A program made the translations under genes and the position numbers. The notes under the pieces were generated by a model. That model had not been told where the DNA came from. It was given only the letters and a program-made list of their open reading frames with translations, and ran no database searches. Below are positions 58,509 to 64,000 of a DNA stretch of 64,000 bases, one piece after another. This DNA is from Enterobacter sp. 10-1 (GTDB lineage Bacteria > Pseudomonadota > Gammaproteobacteria > Enterobacterales > Enterobacteriaceae), in NCBI GenBank assembly GCA_002270295.1, contig NISF01000002.1, positions 682,001 through 746,000 of the forward strand, given 5' to 3'. The first letter of the stretch is position 1. Each line of letters starts with the position of its first letter.

Positions 58509-58802
58509 ATGAATCTGAGTACTAAACAAAAACAGCACCTGAAAGGTCTGGCACATCCGCTCAAGCCGGTAGTTATGCTTGGCAATAATGGTTTGACCGA
58601 AGGGGTACTGGCCGAGATCGAACAAGCGTTAGAGCACCATGAGCTCATCAAGGTGAAAATTGCCTCGGAAGACCGCGAGACTAAAACCCTGATCGTGGAA
58701 GCTATCGTACGCGAAACCGGCGCCTGTAACGTACAGGTCATCGGTAAAACGCTGGTCCTGTACCGCCCATCTAAAGAGCGTAAAATCTCGCTGCCACGCT
58801 AA
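58509..58802 (+). CDS. yhbY: RNA-binding protein YhbY (CRM domain)
   Basis: A 97-residue protein consisting of a CRM/CRS1-YhbY domain with L-A-H-P-L-K-P-V-V-M-L-G-N-N-G-L near residue 15. It associates with 50S precursors. I chose ATG 58509 (M-N-L-S-T-K-Q-K-Q-H-L-K), which gives the E. coli length; an extension from 58452 is unlikely. Confidence 0.94.
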   Translation: MNLSTKQKQHLKGLAHPLKPVVMLGNNGLTEGVLAEIEQALEHHELIKVKIASEDRETKTLIVEAIVRETGACNVQVIGKTLVLYRPSKERKISLPR

Positions 58803-58888
58803 GAATATCCTGAATCTCGACACAACATTGTGTAAAACGAGGGATTTCTGCAGGTAGACGAGCAAAATGCCATGCTCTGGACGTTGAT

Positions 58889-58913
58889 AAAAGGCCGCTA
58901 TGCGGCCTTTTTC
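58889..58913. terminator. Terminator between yhbY and greA
   Basis: AAAAGGCCGC-TAT-GCGGCCTTTTT is a 10-bp stem with A and T flanks between convergent genes. Confidence 0.92.
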
Positions 58914-58954
58914 CTTTCTTTACAATCCATCAACAGCGTAGCGGGAAATGCGAA

Positions 58955-59431
58955 TTAAAGGTACTCAACCTTGATAATTTCGTATTCGACCTCGCCACCT
59001 GGCGTGCGGATTGTCACAACATCATCCTGCTCTTTACCGATCAGCCCGCGAGCGATCGGGGAGTTCACGGAGATAAGATTCTGCTTAAAATCAGCTTCGT
59101 CGTCGCCTACGATGCGATAAATCTGTTCTTCGTCGGTATCAAGGTTCAGAACGTTCACCGTCGAACCAAAAATCACGCGGCCGTTATTCGGCATTTTGGT
59201 GATATCGATAACCTGCGCATTGGACAGCTTGGCCTCAATATCTTTGATACGTCCTTCACAGAAACCCTGCTGTTCGCGGGCCGCATGGTACTCAGCGTTC
59301 TCTTTGAGATCGCCATGTTCGCGGGCATCGGCGATGGCTGCAATGATTTCAGGGCGACGAACGGATTTCAGAAAATCCAGCTCTTCGCGCAGTTTTTCAG
59401 CGCCACGTAAGGTCATCGGAATAGCTTGCAT
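58955..59431 (-). CDS. greA: Transcript cleavage factor GreA
   Basis: A 158-residue GreA with an N-terminal coiled coil (tip [14 protein letters not shown] about 41-54, where the acidic pair acts at the RNA polymerase active site) and a C-terminal FKBP-like domain. It rescues backtracked polymerase. Divergent from dacB. Confidence 0.97.
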   Translation of the reverse strand: MQAIPMTLRGAEKLREELDFLKSVRRPEIIAAIADAREHGDLKENAEYHAAREQQGFCEGRIKDIEAKLSNAQVIDITKMPNNGRVIFGSTVNVLNLDTDEEQIYRIVGDDEADFKQNLISVNSPIARGLIGKEQDDVVTIRTPGGEVEYEIIKVEYL

Positions 59432-59666
59432 TTGTTATACCTCTTTATCATTCCTTCATGGAACGGATATCCCCGTTCCGCAACCTGCCAGGCAAAAAGC
59501 AGGACAGGAGCAAAAAGAAAACCAACCCGGGAAACATTCCCCAGGTCAGCAGCAATTTTCAATTTGATACGTATTTTACCCTGAAGTTCACTATGGGTCA
59601 TCGTTTACTTTACAGGGTGTTGCACCGTAGTATGACGGCTCGGTTTCAGGTTGTTAGCGCGAGATT

Positions 59667-61100
59667 ATGCGATTTTCCAGATTTATCATCGGATTGACTG
59701 CCGGCATTGCGTTTAGCGCTCAGGCGGCGAACATTGACGAGTACATCAACCAGCTTCCTGCGGGTGCTAACCTCGCCTTTATGGCGCAAAAGGTTGGCTC
59801 CCCGACGCCGGAGATAGACTTTCACAGCCAGCAAATGGCGCTACCGGCTAGTACTCAGAAGGTGATCACCGCCCTGGCTGCCCTTCTCCAGCTGGGGCCA
59901 GACTTCCGTTTCACCACCACCCTGGAAACCAAAGGCAGTCTCGACGGCGGCGTGCTGAAAGGTGACCTGATTGCCCGGTTTGGCGGCGATCCTACGCTCA
60001 GGCGTCAGGATATTCGCAATATGGTGGCCACGCTCAAAAAGGCCGGCGTCCAGCGGATCGAAGGGAACGTCCTGATCGATACCTCGGTCTTCGCCAGCCA
60101 TGACAAAGCGCCGGGCTGGCCGTGGAACGATATGACGCAGTGCTTTAGCGCCCCGCCGGCGGCTGCGATCGTCGATCGCAACTGTTTCTCGATCTCGCTG
60201 TACAGCGCGCAGAAACCCGGCGACCTGGCATTTATTCGCGTCGCCTCGTATTACCCGGTCACCATGTTCAGCCAGGTCCGCACGCTGGCCCGCGGCTCTG
60301 CGGAAGCCCAGTACTGCGAGCTCGACGTGGTTCCCGGCGATCTTAACCGCTACACCCTGACCGGCTGTCTGCCGCAGCGTAGCGAGCCGCTGCCGCTAGC
60401 CTTCGCCATTCAGGACGGCGCCAGCTATGCCGGCGTAATTCTTAAGTCTGAACTGACCCAGGCCGGCATCACCTACAGCGGCACCCTGCTACGCCAAACC
60501 CTGGCCAACGATCCCGGTACCGTGCTGGCGACCACCCAGTCGGCTCCGCTGCACGATCTCCTGCGCATCATGCTGAAAAAATCAGACAACATGATTGCCG
60601 ATACCGTATTCCGCACCATTGGTCACGCGCGTCTCGGCGTGCCGGGCACCTGGCGCGCGGGTTCCGATGCGGTACGCCAAATCCTGCGCCAGCAGGCCGG
60701 CGTCGATTTGGGCAATACGATTATTGCCGACGGTTCCGGCCTGTCGCGCCATAACCTGATTGCCCCCGCCACGATGATGCAGGTGCTGCAATATATTGCC
60801 CAGCACGATAATGAACTCAACTTCATCTCGATGCTTCCGCTCGCCGGTCATGACGGGTCGCTGCAGTACCGTGCCGGCCTGCATCAGGCGGGCGTTGATG
60901 GTAAAGTTTCCGCGAAGACCGGTTCCCTGCAGGGGGTCTATAATCTGGCGGGCTTCATCACCGGCGCCAGCGGGCAGAAAATCGCCTTCGTGCAGTACCT
61001 GTCAGGCTATGCGGTACCGCCAGCCGATCAGCGCAATCGTCGAATTCCGCTGGTGCGCTTCGAGAGCCGGCTGTATAAGGATTTGTACCAAAACAACTAA
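59667..61100 (+). CDS. dacB: D-alanyl-D-alanine carboxypeptidase PBP4
   Basis: A 477-residue penicillin-binding protein. The signal peptide spans residues 1-20 (ending A-Q-A). The S-x-x-K motif is in P-A-S-T-Q-K-V (about 62), S-x-N in K-K-S-D-N-M and K-T-G in S-A-K-T-G-S-L. It has carboxypeptidase and endopeptidase activity on periplasmic peptidoglycan. Same length as E. coli DacB. Confidence 0.96.
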   Translation: MRFSRFIIGLTAGIAFSAQAANIDEYINQLPAGANLAFMAQKVGSPTPEIDFHSQQMALPASTQKVITALAALLQLGPDFRFTTTLETKGSLDGGVLKGDLIARFGGDPTLRRQDIRNMVATLKKAGVQRIEGNVLIDTSVFASHDKAPGWPWNDMTQCFSAPPAAAIVDRNCFSISLYSAQKPGDLAFIRVASYYPVTMFSQVRTLARGSAEAQYCELDVVPGDLNRYTLTGCLPQRSEPLPLAFAIQDGASYAGVILKSELTQAGITYSGTLLRQTLANDPGTVLATTQSAPLHDLLRIMLKKSDNMIADTVFRTIGHARLGVPGTWRAGSDAVRQILRQQAGVDLGNTIIADGSGLSRHNLIAPATMMQVLQYIAQHDNELNFISMLPLAGHDGSLQYRAGLHQAGVDGKVSAKTGSLQGVYNLAGFITGASGQKIAFVQYLSGYAVPPADQRNRRIPLVRFESRLYKDLYQNN

Positions 61101-61103
61101 TAC

Positions 61104-61132
61104 AAAAGGGCCGCATCAGATGCGGCCCTTTT
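61104..61132. terminator. Bidirectional terminator between dacB and obgE
   Basis: AAAAGGGCCGCAT-CAG-ATGCGGCCCTTTT is a perfect 13-bp stem between convergent genes. Confidence 0.93.
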
Positions 61133-61194
61133 CGTTCTATCCGGCGATGTTTCCCGCTTAGCATTACGTCGCGGGGAACGGATGCAAACCAGAA

Positions 61195-62388
<1,194 letters not shown>

Positions 62389-62410
62389 TCATTCGCCTGA
62401 GCGGGGGACA

Positions 62411-62537
62411 AATATCCTTCATACTTCAAGCTGCACGCGCGTTGGCGGAGCTCGCTCACTCCAGAGACATAGCTATCTATGTTCCCGGGAATTCGCTCTC
62501 TTGCCGCCTTCCTGCAACCCGAATTATTTTGGATATA
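62411..62537. repeat. ERIC element
   Basis: A 127-base imperfect palindrome bounded by ATATCC and GGATAT. On the minus strand it reads AATTCGGGTTGCAGGAAGGC, GGCAAG, then the central core and GAGTGAGCGAGC, and ends in GCTTGAAGTATGAAGGATAT. This is the ERIC/IRU pattern. It lies between yhbE and obgE, and the first end of it carries the yhbE stop codon. Confidence 0.85.
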
Positions 62538-63477
62538 CTACCGCTTCATTTTTACGCCAGCGTCCCCAAAGACGATGACCAATGGCGGAAAACATCGCGC
62601 CCGCAACCACGACAAACGCACCGAGATAACCCAACAGGTTTAACATCGGTTTGACGAAGAAATCGGGCCAGGCCATTGATAATAAATCTGAAAATAACAG
62701 CGTAAACAGCGGAGTTAGCGTAATTAATGCGCTCACCTGCGCTGCCTGCCAACGCGCCATCGCTTCCGCGAGTGCGCCATAACCTACCAGCGTGTTCAAA
62801 CCACAAAAGATCAGGCACGCCAGCTGCCAGTCGCTTAGCTGGGATATCACGCCCGGCTTTGCCAGCGGCAATAATGCGATAGTACATAAAGTGTACAGCA
62901 AAAACAGGATTTGCTGTGATGCCAGACGACGCAATAACACCTTTTGCGCGACGCCATAGCTCACCCACACCGTCGCTGCAGCCACGCCAAAAATCACACC
63001 CCAGGTGTAATCCGTCAGGCGGGTAAAAATCTCGATCAGGCTGGTGTTGAAGAACATCACCAGCCCGCAGAGCAGCATTATCGCGCCGATAACCTGCGTC
63101 CCGCGCATCTTCTCCTTGAGGATAAAGACGCTGGCGACCATCATGCCAACCGGGGACAGCTGACCAATCACCTGCGAGGCCGTCGGGCTTAAATATTGCA
63201 AGGACGAGCTGAACAGAATGAAGTTACCGAACAGGCCGCCCGTCGCGATAGCCAGTAAAATTAGCCAGCGAGGTTTACGGAAAATACGCAGCGGCGGCAG
63301 CTTACCTTTAACCGCCAGGATCAACCCGAGGCCAATACTCGCCATTAAAAAGCGATAGAACACCACCGTTGGCGGTTCCATCACTTCCAGAACCTGCTTC
63401 ATTGCGATGGGCAGCGCACCCCAGCACATTGCGGTGGTGAGCGCCAAAACAATACCTATGCCGGCCTGCTGCTTCAT
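62524..63477 (-). CDS. yhbE: EamA-family inner membrane transporter YhbE
   Basis: A 317-residue protein with ten hydrophobic helices and two EamA repeats, of the drug/metabolite transporter superfamily. Substrate unknown. It sits between rpmA and obgE, as in E. coli. Its last codons (V-Y-P-K then TAA) lie inside the ERIC element, so insertion probably replaced the original C terminus. It is a few residues shorter than E. coli YhbE. Confidence 0.93.
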   Translation of the reverse strand: MKQQAGIGIVLALTTAMCWGALPIAMKQVLEVMEPPTVVFYRFLMASIGLGLILAVKGKLPPLRIFRKPRWLILLAIATGGLFGNFILFSSSLQYLSPTASQVIGQLSPVGMMVASVFILKEKMRGTQVIGAIMLLCGLVMFFNTSLIEIFTRLTDYTWGVIFGVAAATVWVSYGVAQKVLLRRLASQQILFLLYTLCTIALLPLAKPGVISQLSDWQLACLIFCGLNTLVGYGALAEAMARWQAAQVSALITLTPLFTLLFSDLLSMAWPDFFVKPMLNLLGYLGAFVVVAGAMFSAIGHRLWGRWRKNEAVVYPK

Positions 63478-63516
63478 GCCCGTTTTACCTGCGGAAAATT
63501 TTCCGGACTTCTAATG

Positions 63517-63547
63517 TAAAAAGCCCCGCAACACGTTGCGGGGCTTT
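63517..63547 (-). terminator. Terminator after rpmA
   Basis: AAAGCCCCGCAA-CACG-TTGCGGGGCTTT forms a 12-bp stem with a T-tail on the minus strand, 26 bases after rpmA. Read-through would reach yhbE-obgE. Confidence 0.9.
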
Positions 63548-63572
63548 AATCCGTTACCGGACCTCGAAAACC

Positions 63573-63830
<258 letters not shown>

Positions 63831-63849
63831 TTAAATCTCTCCTCAGGTC

Positions 63850-64000
<151 letters not shown>

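Overview
The window is a stretch of chromosome from an enterobacterium of the Klebsiella/Raoultella type. The gene order is the one known from the yqjA-to-rplU part of the Escherichia coli chromosome, and most predicted proteins are near-identical in length to their E. coli counterparts. The high GC content, a Klebsiella-style REP, an ERIC element, an intact N-acetylgalactosamine cluster, and the absence of the tdc genes, the yraHIJK fimbrial genes and yhbO point away from E. coli itself. The genus call is an inference. I see no phage, plasmid, integron, IS element or CRISPR array.

Layout. 1-6444: envelope and stress genes (yqjA end, mzrA, yqjCDEK, yqjF, yqjG, yhaH, yhaJ, yhaK and the small gene yhaL). 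6518-7516: RNase P RNA gene rnpB on the minus strand, followed downstream by six tandem 106-107 bp copies of its own 3' end, each with a terminator. 7549-13789: D-galactarate/glucarate genes, with garPLRK (minus) divergent from garD (plus). 13846-25172: agaR and the full aga regulon, with two complete mannose-family PTS permeases (AgaVWE and AgaBCD) sharing one EIIA (AgaF), plus deacetylase, deaminase and tagatose-bisphosphate aldolase subunits. 25223-36718: rsmI, lpoA, yraN, diaA, dolP, yraQ, yraR, yhbP, yhbQ, yhbS and the anaerobic ubiquinone genes ubiT and ubiUV, then yhbW. 36772-50593: mtr, deaD with yrbN, nlpI, pnp, rpsO, truB, rbfA, infB, nusA, rimP and initiator tRNA metY, all on the minus strand. 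51045-64000: argG, a decayed gene remnant, leuU tRNA, secG, glmM, folP, ftsH, rlmE, yhbY, greA, dacB, obgE, yhbE, rpmA and the 3' part of rplU.

How it works together. The gar genes take up galactarate or glucarate, dehydrate it, cleave it to pyruvate plus tartronate semialdehyde, reduce that to glycerate and phosphorylate it. The aga genes import GalNAc or GalN as 6-phosphates, deacetylate, deaminate and isomerise them and cleave tagatose-1,6-bisphosphate into triose phosphates. AgaR-type operators are readable at both aga promoter regions. The right half is core information processing: translation initiation, ribosome maturation, RNA decay, cell-wall precursor and folate synthesis, and membrane proteolysis.

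No wholly unknown multigene system is evident. The features most worth a second look are the rnpB terminator-repeat array, an upstream ORF and long-range inverted repeat before argG, the ERIC element that supplies the end of yhbE, the XseB-like fragment YhaL, and the unidentified remnant after argG.
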